Notes under the pieces: model-generated
What the model saw: only the letters and a program-made list of their open reading frames with translations
Database searches by the model: none
What the model was told of the DNA's origin: nothing
Assembly: GCF_026626665.1 (NCBI RefSeq)
Contig: NZ_JAPNKE010000002.1
Location: 11,738,001-11,802,000, forward strand
DNA length: 64,000 nt
DNA from: Nannocystis pusilla
Lineage (GTDB): Bacteria > Myxococcota_A > Polyangia > Nannocystales > Nannocystaceae
Direction: 5' to 3'
Shown here: piece after piece, positions 20,240 to 30,284 of the stretch
Layout: every line of letters begins with the position of its first letter
Numbering within the stretch: position 1 is the first letter of the stretch
Made by a program: the position numbers and the translations under genes

Positions 20240-20622
20240 GGGCGCACGCTCGGACGTTCACCGGCCGATACGCGTGCTCGTCCTCGTGCTCGTCGGATGC
20301 GTCGTCGAGGAACTCGTGGTGCGGCACCGAGGACGGTTCTTAGCCGATCGTCCTCGAGACGACGCATGAGCCCGCCGCGGTGGTGAGCGACGCGTCCGCG
20401 CGCCGAGCGATCGCGGCCGCGCTCCGGCGCCATCGATCTGCGCGCGACCGCGGCCCGATCACACTCACCGCGAAGCGCAGGTCGCCGATATGTAGACTCG
20501 ACGCCCCGATATCATTCCGAACCTCTCGCCGTCGTGACTGCGTTTTGTGTCCGCCGACACATTTAATCGGCGGGCGCCTCGAGGCCGTATTGCGGACGAC
20601 GCGGACGTGATAGGGTGCCGTC
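20240..20622. other. Intergenic region without convincing gene
   Basis: 383 bp between divergent P450 and lipoprotein genes. An inverted repeat CGAGGACG (20328-20335) / CGTCCTCG (20349-20356) is visible. A minus-strand stretch from about 20327 could encode an acidic/His-rich peptide (VPHHEFLDDASDEHEDEH), but its frame does not close convincingly. The half near 20470-20620 is less GC-rich and probably holds the lipoprotein promoter. Confidence 0.4.
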
Positions 20623-22177
20623 ATGGTCGTACGTAATGGTTGGGGTGTGTTCTGTCTGGCCGCCGCGCTCATGGCGTGCGGGGACGGCGGTGCTGGCGAA
20701 TCGGCGGCGGGGAACGGCACGGACGCGACGGGCGGCCCCGGCGACACGACTCAGGGCTCGCCGACGACCGGCGCACCATCGACGCTATCCGACACCGGTT
20801 CCGGCAGCGCCAGCGAGTCGGACGGCAACGCCGAGACCACCCCGACCACCGGCCCCGCCGCGACGACCACCGACACCGGCGACACCAGCACCGGGACGGT
20901 CGGCACGACCTCGGTCGGCACGACCTCGGTCGGCACCACCGGCGATACCACCTCGGCCGACACCGACACCGGCGATTCGACCACCGGCGAGCCCGACTTC
21001 TGCGCCGGCGAGGGCAGCATCCTGCTGCCCGGCGAGACCGACAAGTGCACCGGCGACCTCGGCGAGAACACCTTCACCTTCGCCCTGTGCTCCTGTACGA
21101 ACTTCACGACCGCCGGCGTCTTCACGGTCGACGCGTTCAACAGCAACGACAACGTGCCCCAGCCGCTCCACGGCGGCTCGGTCGGGATCAACGGCAACTA
21201 TACGACCGTCGCGCTCGCCGACATCGGCGGCACCCTAGGGTCGACGGCAAGGTCAGCACCGTGGCCGCCCACGAGGTCGGCGAGATCTTGCAGTGCGGCG
21301 GCGACGTCTCGGCCACCGTGCTCAGCCACGTCAACGAGGACGCGTTCGTCGAGGGCAACATCGGCGGCCTCCTCCCGCTGATGACCATCGACGGCGACCT
21401 GCACCAGCCGGTCGGCAAGGTCAACGCCGGCGCCAACGTGCTCGGCCAGACCATCAAGGGCCCGGTCTCGGTCGCGACCCCGTGCGATTGCAGCAACCCG
21501 ATCGACATCGCCGGCATCGTCGAGGGCTACAAGGAGGACAACGACAACGAGCTCGCCGGCATCGAACCCGACGAGCTCGCCGACCTCGTCCTTCCCAAGG
21601 TGATCGAGCTGCCCTGCGGCGTCTACTTCTTCACCGACATCGAGCACCTGCTGGCCCTCAAGATCAAGCTCACCGGCCGCACCGTCATCGCCGTCCAGGG
21701 CGACCTCACCAGCATCGGCCTGTTCGACTTCGAGCTCGGCCCCGACGCCGAGCTCGACCTCTTCATCAAAGGCAACGCCTCGTTCGCCGACATCGCCACC
21801 ATCGGCGACACCGAGCGGCCCGCGGCGTTTCGCATGTACGTCGGCGGGGTCGTCACCTTCGCCAGCCTGTTCACCCTCGGCGGCAACCTCTACCAGCCCC
21901 ACGCCGTGTTCAACGCCGGCGGCCTCGCGGAGATTTGGGGCTCCCTGTTCGTCGGCGGCATCAACCTCGTCGGCGCCTTCGCCATCCACTACGACGAGGC
22001 CATCCTCGACATCGACGGCTGCGAACCCCCGGGCGGCGCGTGCTTCGACGGCGACGACTGCGGCAACCCGACCCCGACGTGCAAGCAGGGCGAGTGCGTC
22101 CCTGCGAGACCAATGAGGACTGCGGCCCGCCCCTCACCTGTCAGCCCGGCGGCGTGTGCTTCCCGCTCCCCGGCTGA
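20623..22177 (+). CDS. Secreted lipoprotein with Thr-rich linker and beta-helical-like domain
   Basis: Starts MVVRNGWGVFCLAAALMACGDGG: signal peptide with lipobox LMAC. A linker rich in T/S/G/D with the repeat VGTTS covers about residues 25-125. The main domain (about 330 residues) contains runs such as IDGDLHQPVGKVNAGANVLG, VQGDLTSIGLFDFELG and FIKGNASFADIATIG. These look like the stacked strands of DUF7305/collagen-binding or bactofilin-like surface proteins. A C-terminal Cys-rich tail (GGACFDGDDCGN ... CQPGGVCFPLPG) resembles EGF-like modules. Frameshifts near 21240 and 22105. Likely an outer-surface adhesin; function inferred only. Confidence 0.65.
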
Positions 22178-22218
22178 TCGAGCGCCACTCCGGCGAATCC
22201 GACGACTCGGCGGAACCG

Positions 22219-23023
22219 TCAGAGGTCGGGCCCGCTCGCGTGGCGGGTCCGGAACGATCCACGGCCGGAGCTCGTGAAGTAGGCGGCGTCTCCTCGTCCG
22301 CCGGGTAGTACGATTCGATGGCGATCTCGTCCAGCGTGATGTCCATGGGGGTGCCGAACGTGGTGATGGTCGAGAATAGGCGCAGCTCCCTGCCGTCGAC
22401 GCGGACGATCATCGGCAGCACGACGTTGGATTCGACCGTCCGGCCCGGCGCCTCCTCGGGGTCGGACGCCAGCAGCTCGTAGAGCGCGAGGAGCTCGGCG
22501 TCGGGGGCGGCCGCGAGCTGGCGCGCGATCCGGGAGCGGAACACCGCGCGCACGTCGGTCAGATTGACGACCAGCGAGGCGAGCCCCCGTGGGTCCAGCC
22601 CCAGCCGCACCAGGTTGACCGGCGGCCGCAGCAGGTCGGGGGCGACGTGCGCGAAGAACGGGTCGACGGCACGGTTGGTCATCACGATGTTCCACCGGCG
22701 ATCGAAGACCAGCGCCGGATATGGCTCGTGCGCGCGGAGGACCCTCGCGACCGCGTCCCTGGCCGCCGACAGCGCGTGGTCGTCGAGCGGCCGCTCGGCG
22801 TACCGAGGTGCGAAGCCCGCGGCGAGCAGCAGCCGGTTGCGCTCGCGCAGCGGACGCCGAGCTGCTTCGCCAGCCGGAGGACCATGTCGGCGCTCGGGTT
22901 GGATTTGCCGGTCTCGACCAGGCTGACGTGACGAGGCGAGACGTCGGCGGCGAGGGCGAGCTCGAGCTGGCTGAGCCGCCGGCGATGCCGCCACTGCCGC
23001 AGGAGTTCCCCGATCGTGTTCAC
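22219..23023 (-). CDS. XRE/MmyB-type transcriptional regulator
   Basis: Starts at GTG, VNTIGELLRQWRHRRRLSQL, with the helix-turn-helix SQLELALAADVSPRHVSLVE and ETGKSNPSADMVLRL. A MmyB-like ligand-binding domain follows: HEPYPALVFDRRWNIVMTN, and WN at the usual position. It ends around ITLDEIAIESYYPADEE. One frameshift near 22865 and one near 22295; the last residues and the stop (22219 in one frame, 22134 in another) are uncertain and may overlap the convergent lipoprotein gene. It is divergent from the SnoaL-like gene and probably regulates it. Confidence 0.78.
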
Positions 23024-23109
23024 GCCCGTCGAGAGTACCCGTCCTGGAGCGGAGCGCCATGAAATCGGAGTTCATCGACAACCGTCGCGGCCGCGGAAAC
23101 ACTGCGTCC

Positions 23110-23496
23110 ATGACCATGGAAAACAAGGACATCGTCGAACGGGCGCTGGCGAAGCTGATCGAGACCGGCGACATCGACACGCTCGAACCGCTGCTGAAAG
23201 CGGACTTCGTCCACCACCGGCCGGACTCGACCTCACGGACCCGGGCGGAGTGGCTCGCCGCGGCGCGACCGGTGCCGATGGCCGAGATGCAGGTCGAGAT
23301 CCGGCACATGCTGGCCGCAGGCGACCACGTCGTGATGTACTCGAAGCGCCGGCTTCCCGGCGCCGGTCCGGGGATCGCGGTCGTCGACATCTGGCGGTTC
23401 GAGGACGGGCTCATCGCCGAGGGGTGGGAGATCATCGAGCCAGTGGCCCAGGCAGCCGTCAACTTCGGGTGGTGGAAGTCCCGCGCGTCGCCCTGA
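23110..23496 (+). CDS. SnoaL-like (NTF2 fold) protein
   Basis: About 128 residues from the ATG at 23110 (MTMENKDIVERALAKLIETG). LEPLLKADFVHHRPDS, EWLAAARPVPMAEMQVEI and DIWRFEDGLIAEGWEIIEPV are the hallmarks of the SnoaL-like polyketide cyclase/NTF2 superfamily. An in-frame ATG at 23059 would add 17 residues, but it lies only 35 bp from the divergent regulator start, so I prefer 23110. Members bind small hydrophobic ligands or catalyse aldol/isomerase steps; the actual role is unknown. Confidence 0.75.
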   Translation: MTMENKDIVERALAKLIETGDIDTLEPLLKADFVHHRPDSTSRTRAEWLAAARPVPMAEMQVEIRHMLAAGDHVVMYSKRRLPGAGPGIAVVDIWRFEDGLIAEGWEIIEPVAQAAVNFGWWKSRASP

Positions 23497-23565
23497 TCAT
23501 GGTCCCGGCCGAATGACGAGAGGAGACGTTCTTGCCCGCGGCGACGTCGGCCTCCGTGCGGCCAC

Positions 23566-23611
23566 TTAAGCCGCATCACGAACAATTAAGCGCCTTCACG
23601 ACAGATTTAAG
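23566..23611 (+). promoter_or_regulatory. Three TTAAGC direct repeats (operator-like)
   Basis: TTAAGCCGCATCACGA (23566), TTAAGCGCCTTCACGA (23586) and TTTAAGCCGC (23606) repeat with a 20-21 bp period, two helical turns, about 60-100 bp upstream of the lipoprotein start at 23669. This spacing fits binding of a regulator on one face of the helix. Confidence 0.5.
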
Positions 23612-23668
23612 CCGCTCTCCCGCGATGCGCTCCGTTCGTGCCCGCGACGATCCGGTTAGGCTCGCGGA

Positions 23669-25137
23669 ATGTCCACGCATGACCAAGTGGTGGTTTTATC
23701 CCTCGCCACGCTGGCCGCCTGCGGCCCGTCCGCCGCTGGCTCGACCGGGAGCAGCGGCGAGGCTCCGACCGGCGAGCCGACGACCGAGACGCCGCCGAGC
23801 ACGACCGAGACGCCGCCGACGACGACCGACGACGGCACGACGACGACCGACGCCACCACCGGTGGCACGACCGAGGCGGACACGACCACCGGCGAACCCG
23901 GCTCCTGCGCCGTCGTCCAGGGCGATCACGTCGCTGTCTGCCGCGCCCCCGATTGCGCGATCACGGTCGACCTCGAGATCCGGTGCAACGACCACGACTT
24001 CGCGTCCCGCGGCGTCGGCGTCGCGCCGGCCTCCGACGGGACGTGGTACGTGGCTGGCAGATACTTCTCTCCGCGCAGCTGTTCCGCGCCGACGTCGACG
24101 GCGCCGAGCCGATCACCGGCGTGATCGACGGCTACATGGACAGGACCTTTTTGATGACGCAGGGCCCGACGGCGCGCCGCACATCGGCGTCGACGCCCAG
24201 GGCCCGAACTGGGAGGGCGGGCTGCACTACCTCACGCGCATCGACGGGGCGTGGACCGACACGCTCGTCCCCGGCGCCGAAGAATTCCTCGTCGACGTGA
24301 AGGTCGACAGCCAGGGCCGCCCGCACGTGTTCTTCGACGCCGAGGACTACAGCGCGGCCGTGCTCGACGGCGGCACTTGGACGACCCACACCCTCGCCGT
24401 CCCCGGTTCGGCGCCTCAGTTCGTGCTGGGCCCGGACGACGACGAGATCGCCGTCGCGGTGTCCGAGCAACAGCTGCAGGCGCTCGTCGGCGACCAGACC
24501 GTCGAGCTCGGCTCGAGCTTGCCGGTCGGTACTTTTTACTACCAGGCCGCGAGCGCCGCGGGGCTCGACCGTCGCCGCCGCGCTGCAGCTCGGCGACGAG
24601 CTCGAGGTCGCGTGGTGGCCCGATCCCGCGGCAGTTGCGATCCCGGGCACCCAGGGCCTCGTCGACGCCTGCCCCAGTGTCGAGGTCGACGACCCCGACG
24701 CCGTGTGTCCGGGTCCGTGCCATGACGGCGGCGCCGGCATGGTCGCCAACGCCTTCGCGTTCGCCCGCTCGGCCGACGGCGTCGGCTGGCTCGCGTGGAT
24801 CGTCACCAACCGCGACATCGACGTCCACTACGAGTTGGTGGACTTCGAGGGCTCCCTCCTCTGCCAGGCGATCGGCGACAGCGGCGACACCGTCGACGTG
24901 CTGCACCTCGCCCGCGTCCCGCTCGACGGCGACGCGCCGGCCGAGGTCCTCGCCTTGCCGCTCCCTGACCCCGCGCAAGGCGCGTTCACCGGGTTCCCCG
25001 GTCGCCCCGTCGGCCCGGTCGTGCTCGAGGCCTTCGGCAGCGACCTCGCCCTCGCGCTGCGCCTGCGCATCGATTCGGAGATGACGCAGTTCCCTTACGC
25101 ACGGCTCTTCCGCATCGACACGACCAGGCTTCCGTAA
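23669..25137 (+). CDS. Secreted lipoprotein with Thr-rich linker
   Basis: Starts MSTHDQVVVLSLATLAACGPS: signal peptide with lipobox LAAC. Linker of T/E/P/G repeats (for example TETPPSTTETPPTTTDD) to about residue 75. The globular part of about 400 residues has repeated segments of the type DGTWYVAGRYF, DSQGRPHVFFDAED and GGTWTTHTLAVPG. These resemble blades of a beta-propeller (six-bladed BNR/LVIVD-like). Frameshifts near 24062, 24165 and 24572. The specific ligand or role is not recognisable. It is preceded by TTAAGC repeats. Confidence 0.6.
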
Positions 25138-25138
25138 C

Positions 25139-25290
25139 TTCCGCGCGTTGTCGCCGAGCTTCTCGATCACCTCGGCCCGGACCTGGCGGTACACGTCCTC
25201 GTTGAGCACGCCCTTCTGCGCGCTGCGGAACAGCTTGACGTCGTAGGTGCTCCACTTGAACCACAGGAACCGGTGCTCGTGCCGGTTGGC
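25139..25290 (-). pseudogene. Possible gene remnant (C-terminal fragment)
   Basis: Between the convergent lipoprotein and citrate synthase genes the minus strand reads HEHRFLWFKWSTYDVKLF then RSAQKGVLNEDVYRQVR and VIEKLGDNARKLR. This looks like real, structured protein rather than shadow sequence. No start codon precedes it except an internal GTG at 25209, and no clear stop closes it before the neighbouring gene. It follows the citrate synthase stop in the same frame. Probably the 3' remnant of a deleted gene, or a fusion part separated by error. Confidence 0.35.
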
Positions 25291-25368
25291 GCGCCGGCGC
25301 GCGGCGACGGCCCGCGAGGCCGCCGAGCTCAGCGAGCGGGCGCGCCGTGTGACGCTCGCTGTCGCATG

Positions 25369-26625
25369 TTACGGGCCGACGTAGCGGGCGCGCGGGCGCA
25401 GGAGGAAGCCGGCGGCGCGTTGTTCGAAGGCGTGGGCCACCCAGCCGGCGGCGCGGCCGACGGCGAAGATGGCGACGGTGGTGCGCGGGGGCAGGCCGAG
25501 CGCGGCGCCGAGGGCCACCAGGCCGACGTCGAAGTTGGCCGGGTCGCGGCCGGCGTCGCGCATGGCGGCGACGATCGCCAGCAGCGTGCGGACCTTCGGG
25601 TTGCGCGGGGCGTGCTCGGCGGCGGCGGCCAGCATGGCGGCCGCACGCGGGTCGCCCTCGGGGTAGAGCGGGTGGCCGAAGCCCGGGACCTCCTCGCCGC
25701 GGCGGGCTCGCTCCTGCACGACCGCGCGCGCGTGCTCGGGCTTGCCGACCTCGGTGACGAGCGCCTCGACCCGATCGGCCATGCCGCCGTGGCGCGGGCC
25801 GGACAGGGTGGCCAGGCCGGCGCTGACGCAGGCGTACAGGTCGGCGCCGGCGGAGGCGGCGACGCGCACCGCGAAGGCGGAGGCGTTGAGCTCGTGGTCG
25901 GCGGAGAGGACCAGGGCGCGGTCCATCACCCGGCGTGCGCGCGGGCCGGCGGGGGCGCCGAGCGAGACCAGCAGGGCGCCGGCGACGTCGGGCTCGGCGA
26001 GCGCGGGGCGGACCTGGTCGATGGCGAGGCCCGCCCCGGCCAGCGCCGCCATGCGCACGAGCAGGGCGCGGGCGCGGACGAGCTCGGGGCCGGGGGCGGG
26101 GTTGTAGCGGTCGGGGTCGGCGGCGCCGAGGGCCGGCACGGCGAGCGCGAGGGCCACGAGCGGCGGGGCGCCGTCGGGCAGCAAGGCGGTGAGCGAGGGG
26201 AGGCGCAGGCCGAGGCCGGGGCCGGGCCACCGCGGGGCCTGCTCGGGCAGCGCGCCCGACCACAGCAGCTCGGCGACCGCCTCGAACGTGCTCGCCGCCG
26301 CCAGCTCGACGGCAGGGCGCCCGCGGTAGCGCGGACCGGCGGCGTCGATCGCCGTCAGCGCCGACTCGAGCACCGGCTCGCCCCAGCGCAGCGCGCCGGC
26401 GGCCACCGGGCCGTGGCCCGAGCGGGCGTCGCTGCGGGCCTTGAGCCGCTCGAGGTCCTCGCGGCTGTACCGGCGCTCGCGCCCGGGGCCGCCCGGCTCG
26501 CTGCGCACGAGGCCGCGGCTGGCGTAGGCGTAGAGGGTGGCCCGCTTGACGCCGAGCAGCGCGGCGGCGTCCTTGCCGCTCAAGAAGACGGCGTCCTCGT
26601 CGTGCGCGTCGCGGCCTGCGGTCAT
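25369..26625 (-). CDS. Citrate synthase family protein with N-terminal helix-turn-helix
   Basis: Intact 418-residue protein. Residues about 15-65 form a MerR-like DNA-binding segment (LSGKDAAALLGVKRATLYAY and YSREDLERLKAR). The rest is a citrate synthase fold: ELLWSGALP, VLSADHELNASAFAVRVAAS (active-site His), GPRHGGMADRVEA and GFGHPLYPEGDPRAA (second His), ending RPRARYVGP. This fused type is usually annotated as a citrate/2-methylcitrate synthase-like regulator. It is divergent from a second citrate synthase gene and may control it, possibly binding acyl-CoA or citrate as effector. That control is inferred from arrangement. Confidence 0.82.
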   Translation of the reverse strand: MTAGRDAHDEDAVFLSGKDAAALLGVKRATLYAYASRGLVRSEPGGPGRERRYSREDLERLKARSDARSGHGPVAAGALRWGEPVLESALTAIDAAGPRYRGRPAVELAAASTFEAVAELLWSGALPEQAPRWPGPGLGLRLPSLTALLPDGAPPLVALALAVPALGAADPDRYNPAPGPELVRARALLVRMAALAGAGLAIDQVRPALAEPDVAGALLVSLGAPAGPRARRVMDRALVLSADHELNASAFAVRVAASAGADLYACVSAGLATLSGPRHGGMADRVEALVTEVGKPEHARAVVQERARRGEEVPGFGHPLYPEGDPRAAAMLAAAAEHAPRNPKVRTLLAIVAAMRDAGRDPANFDVGLVALGAALGLPPRTTVAIFAVGRAAGWVAHAFEQRAAGFLLRPRARYVGP

Positions 26626-26638
26626 GGTGTCACTGTGG

Positions 26639-26686
26639 TGATATCAAGCGAATGATGGATTGTCGAATCAACGTTGATCAACGTTG
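26639..26686. promoter_or_regulatory. Operator-like palindromes in divergent citrate synthase promoter
   Basis: The 95-bp intergenic region holds an 18-bp perfect palindrome at 26669-26686, made of two CAACGTTG boxes (CAACGTTGATCAACGTTG). A shorter palindrome TGATATCA lies at 26639-26646. The region is much less GC-rich than its surroundings. It is a likely binding site for the HTH-citrate synthase protein, controlling both genes. Confidence 0.6.
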
Positions 26687-26720
26687 TCCGCCGGCCCAAG
26701 CTCCTGGCCAGGAGGAACGC

Positions 26721-27813
26721 ATGGATACGACGGTGACGAGGAGCGGTCTGGACGGCGTGGTGGTGGCGGACACGCGGCTCAGCGAGGTCGACGGCGAGCG
26801 CGGACGGCTGATCGTGGCCGGCCACGACATCGAGCGCCTGGCCGGCCGGGTCTCCTTCGAGGCGCTCGCGGAGCTGCTGTGGACCGGCGCGCTGCCGCAG
26901 GCCGCGGCGGCCGAGGCGACCCGCCAGGCGCTGGCCGAGGGCCGGGCGCGGGCGTTCGCGCGGCTGAACGCCGACGAGCTGGGGCGCTTCGCCGACGGCA
27001 TGGACGCGCTGCGGGCGGCGATGGCCCGGCTGAGCGCCGACGACGGCTTCGACGCGCCGGCGAACCTCACCGGCGCGGTGGCGGTGTACGCCGCGGCGTG
27101 GGCCCGCGTGCGCGCGGGCGGGCAGCCGCTCGCGCCCGACCCGGCGCTGCCCCACGCCGCCGATACCCTGCGCATGCTCACCGGCGAGGCGCCCGACCCG
27201 GCCCGCGTGGCGGCCCTGGAGGCCTATCTGGTGACGGTGGCGGATCACGGGATGAACGCGTCGACGTTCGCCGCGCGCGTGGTGGCGTCGACCGGCTCGG
27301 ACGCGGTGTCGGCGATCGTGGCGGCGATCGGGGCGCTGAAGGGGCCGCTCCACGGCGGCGCCGGGGCCGGTGCTCGACATGCTCGACGCGATCGGCGAGC
27401 CGGCCGGCGCGGCGGGGTGGATCGAGGCGGAGCTGGCGGCAGGCCGCAGAATCATGGGGATGGGCCACCGGATCTACCGGGTCCGCGATCCGCGAGCGGC
27501 GGTTCTCGAGGCGGCGCTGGCCCGGCTCGAGCGAGCAGGGGTGTCGAACGGCCGGCTGGCGCTGGCCCGCGCGGTCGAGCGCGCGGCGGAGGGCGCCCTG
27601 AAGGCGAAGTACCCCGACCGCCCGCTGGCCGCGAACGTCGAGTTCTACACGGCGGTGCTGCTCGACGCGGTCGGCCTCGATCGCGCCGCGTTCTCGCCGA
27701 CGTTCGCCGCCGGCCGCGTCGCCGGCTGGTGCGCCCACGTGCTCGAGCAAACCGCGACGGGCCGGCTGATCCGCCCGGCGTCCCGCTACGTCGGGCCGGC
27801 GCCGCAGCAGTGA
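26721..27813 (+). CDS. Citrate synthase family protein
   Basis: About 364 residues, preceded by a strong ribosome site GGAGG at 26711. MDTTVTRSGLDGVVVADTRL begins the typical short bacterial citrate synthase N-terminus; then ELLWTGALPQ, ADHGMNASTFAARVVAST (active-site His), GPLHGGA and MGMGHRIYRVRDPRAAVLE (second His), ending RLIRPASRYVGPAP. One frameshift near 27367 in GGAGPVLDML. Catalyses condensation of oxaloacetate with acetyl- or propionyl-CoA; which substrate cannot be told. Paralogous to the divergent HTH-fused gene. Confidence 0.85.
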
Positions 27814-27960
27814 TCGCGGATCGCTGCGACGAGCGGCGAAGGAACGTCGCCGGGCGCCGCGGGGAGATCACAACAGCAGGTCGCCTCGCGCTCGCGCGGG
27901 TGGGCGAGGCGACTCGTGGGGCGGCGCTCGATCGCGTAGGATGCCGCGCGAGGAGCATTG

Positions 27961-28629
27961 ATGACCGACACGCAGAAGCCGAAGCTCGGACGATCCTGGC
28001 AGGCCGAAGAAGTCACGATCGAGGAGATCCGCGCGCTGACCGAGGGCTTCGCCGACGCGGCGCCGCTGTTCGAGGACGACATGGTCGACGGCGCGGTCTA
28101 CGACATCGTGGTGGTGGACGGCGATCTCCACGTCGACGGCGATCTCGACACGTTCAAGCACGGCCTGATGGGCCTCGTGGTCCGCGGCTCGCTGCGCGTC
28201 GAGGGGCTCTACGAGGACACGGACGATCCGGCGTGCGGGGTGTTCGTCCTCGGCGACATGACGGCCAGGCGGGTGATCACGACCGGCACCCTGGGCGTCG
28301 CGGGCACGCTCACGGCGACCGAGGCGCTGGTCGGTTTTTACAACGACTACGGGGCGACGATCGGCAGGGACGTCGTGACGCCGCTGTTCCACCCCGAGAA
28401 CCATCATTTCAACATCCGCGGCAACCTCGAGGCGAAGGCGGTCGTCGGCTACGGGGCGGAGTATCGCGTGCCCGCTGCCCTCAAGGCTCGGGTGCAGGCG
28501 CTGGTGCCGAAGAACCTGCGCGAGGTCCTGGTCGACGAGGTCCTGCGCGGCGAGGCGGACGAGGAGATCGAGCTCGACAACACGAAGCTGCGCGAGCGAG
28601 TGGCGAAAGGCCTGCCGGTCCTGCGCTGA
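27961..28629 (+). CDS. Polymer-forming (bactofilin-like) hypothetical protein
   Basis: Intact 222-residue protein from ATG 27961, with GAGGAGC just upstream. The centre repeats short beta-strand units (IVVVDGDLHVDGDLDTF, LVVRGSLRVEGLY, GVFVLGDMTARRVITTGTLG), a pattern of right-handed beta-helix proteins such as bactofilins. It ends with an acidic helical stretch (VDEVLRGEADEEIELDNTKL). Probably cytosolic. The role is unknown; a structural or scaffold role is inferred from fold only. Confidence 0.55.
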   Translation: MTDTQKPKLGRSWQAEEVTIEEIRALTEGFADAAPLFEDDMVDGAVYDIVVVDGDLHVDGDLDTFKHGLMGLVVRGSLRVEGLYEDTDDPACGVFVLGDMTARRVITTGTLGVAGTLTATEALVGFYNDYGATIGRDVVTPLFHPENHHFNIRGNLEAKAVVGYGAEYRVPAALKARVQALVPKNLREVLVDEVLRGEADEEIELDNTKLRERVAKGLPVLR

Positions 28630-28721
28630 TTTCACGCGCTCGATCGGAGGTCGCCCGGCCGGCCGCGAAATGGCGAGCCGCCGGGCCCACGGCGCTCGAT
28701 TCGAGCGTGAACGCGAGCGCC

Positions 28722-30030
28722 TCAATCCTGCCAGTAGAACAGCAGGTCGTGGACGCACAGCGGGTCGCGGCGGCCGAAGAAGTAGACGTGGAGGCCGGTG
28801 ACCTCGTAGCCGCCGAGCGGGGGATCGATGACGTAGAAGCCGGCCGCGACCAGGGCGTTGCGAGCGCGGCGGTCGTCGTCGTCGAACCAGGCGAACGGCC
28901 CGAGCGCGCTGATCGAGACGCTGCCCCCATCGAAGTCGATGTGGTAATAGGTGCCCTCGCCTTGATTGTGTATTTCGCCGGCGGAGCGCGGGGGCCGGGG
29001 CGCGAGGCCGGCGGCTGCGAGGGCGGCGTGGGCCTGCGCGAGCAAGGTGGGCTCGTCCGGCGCGACGAACGGGAGGACGGCGGCCTCGAGCAGCCAGCGC
29101 GGATCGGTCTGCCGCTGGCCAGGGGCGTACGCGGTGGCGATGGCCCGGCGCACGTCCTCGGGCACGCCGGGCAGCGGCACGCGGGGGCCGCCGAGCGAGC
29201 GCCAGGCGTCGCCGATGTCGCGGCCGCGGCCGTGGAGGACGCACAGCGCCCACAGGCACGCGCCGGCCGGACCGCGCGGGCACTCGTCGCCGGTCCAGGC
29301 GGTCGCGGCGGGGCCGTGCGCGGCGACGACTTCCCACAAGACCGCGTCGGCGAGCGACGAGCCGATGAGCAGCAGATGCGCCTGGCGGGCGACGATGACG
29401 TCGGCGTCGGCGAGGGCGGGGACAATGTCGCCACCTGACCTTCGAGCAGGCGCACGCCGAGCAGCCGGCGCTCCCACGTTTCGGCGGCGAAGGCGAGGGC
29501 GGGCAGGTCGGCGGCCTCGAGCGCGGCGAGCGCTGCGTCGAGGCCGGCCGCGGCGATCAAGACGTCGACGGCGGCCTCGCCGGCGAGCCGCCGGTGCGTC
29601 CATGGATCGGCGGCGAGCCCCGCGAGCTGCGGCGCGGCCGAGGCGTCGCGCAGGCGCGCGCGGGCGAGCAAGATCGCCGGCGACATGTCGTGACCGACCT
29701 CGGACTGCGAGCGGCGCGCAACCACTCGAGCAGCTCGCCGGCGTGCGGGCCGAGCTCGGCGTCGCCGAGGGCCTCGAGGATCGCGCGGCGCACCTCGGCG
29801 ACGTCCTTCACGTCGCGGACCCGGGCGATCAGGCGGGGCACGCCCGCAGGCGGGACGCGGCCGCGGAGGGCGAGGGCGCACGGCCGGCGCCGCCACCAGG
29901 TCTCGCGCGGATCGCAGACGAGATCGAGCAACTCGTCGGCGGGCTGCCGGGCCAGCCGCGCGACGAGCTCGGGCGAGGCGTCCGGGGCGGGGATGTACCC
30001 GACGAGTCGGCGGCGAGCGGAGTTCCACAT
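28722..30030 (-). CDS. HEAT-repeat-like hypothetical protein
   Basis: About 435 residues. The N-terminal half is alpha-helical repeats of HEAT type (for example VPRLIARVRDVKDVAEVRRA, ILEALGDAELGPHAGELLEW, AEAAVDVLIAAAGLDAALA-like units). The C-terminal third (GEIHNQGEGTYYHIDFDGG ... CVHDLLFYWQD) is a separate alpha/beta domain. Frameshifts near 29700 and 29435. No signal peptide. HEAT proteins of this kind in myxobacteria probably mediate protein contacts; no partner can be named. Start MWNSARRR at 30030. Confidence 0.6.
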
Positions 30031-30138
30031 GCGGCGATGGTCTCTTCGGAGAGAAGTGTCGTGGAGGCGGGAGGGGGTCGCACGCGAGATGCGAGACCGG
30101 GTGGTGATTCGCGATGGCGGAGCAGCCGGGGCGATGAG

Positions 30139-30154
30139 ATGTCCGTTCGGACAG
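30139..30154. repeat. TGTCC palindrome copy
   Basis: ATGTCCGTTCGGACAG in the 250-bp gap between the HEAT-like gene and the lipoprotein gene. Arms TGTCC/GGACA with a 4-base spacer. Confidence 0.6.
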
Positions 30155-30284
30155 AGGACCGAGGCGAGCGGCGCGAGCATCGAGCGCTCGGCGGCCGGAG
30201 CGAGGAGCCGTGAATGGGGCGACCTGGGCGACCCGCGGTGCGTCTCGTGATGCGTCCCAGGCTCGTCGCCGCGGCGCGTGGCTT

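Noticed and set aside
20328..20356. Terminator for the P450 gene
   Set aside because: The inverted repeat lies upstream of the P450 start, not at its end, so it is mentioned only as a feature of the gap.
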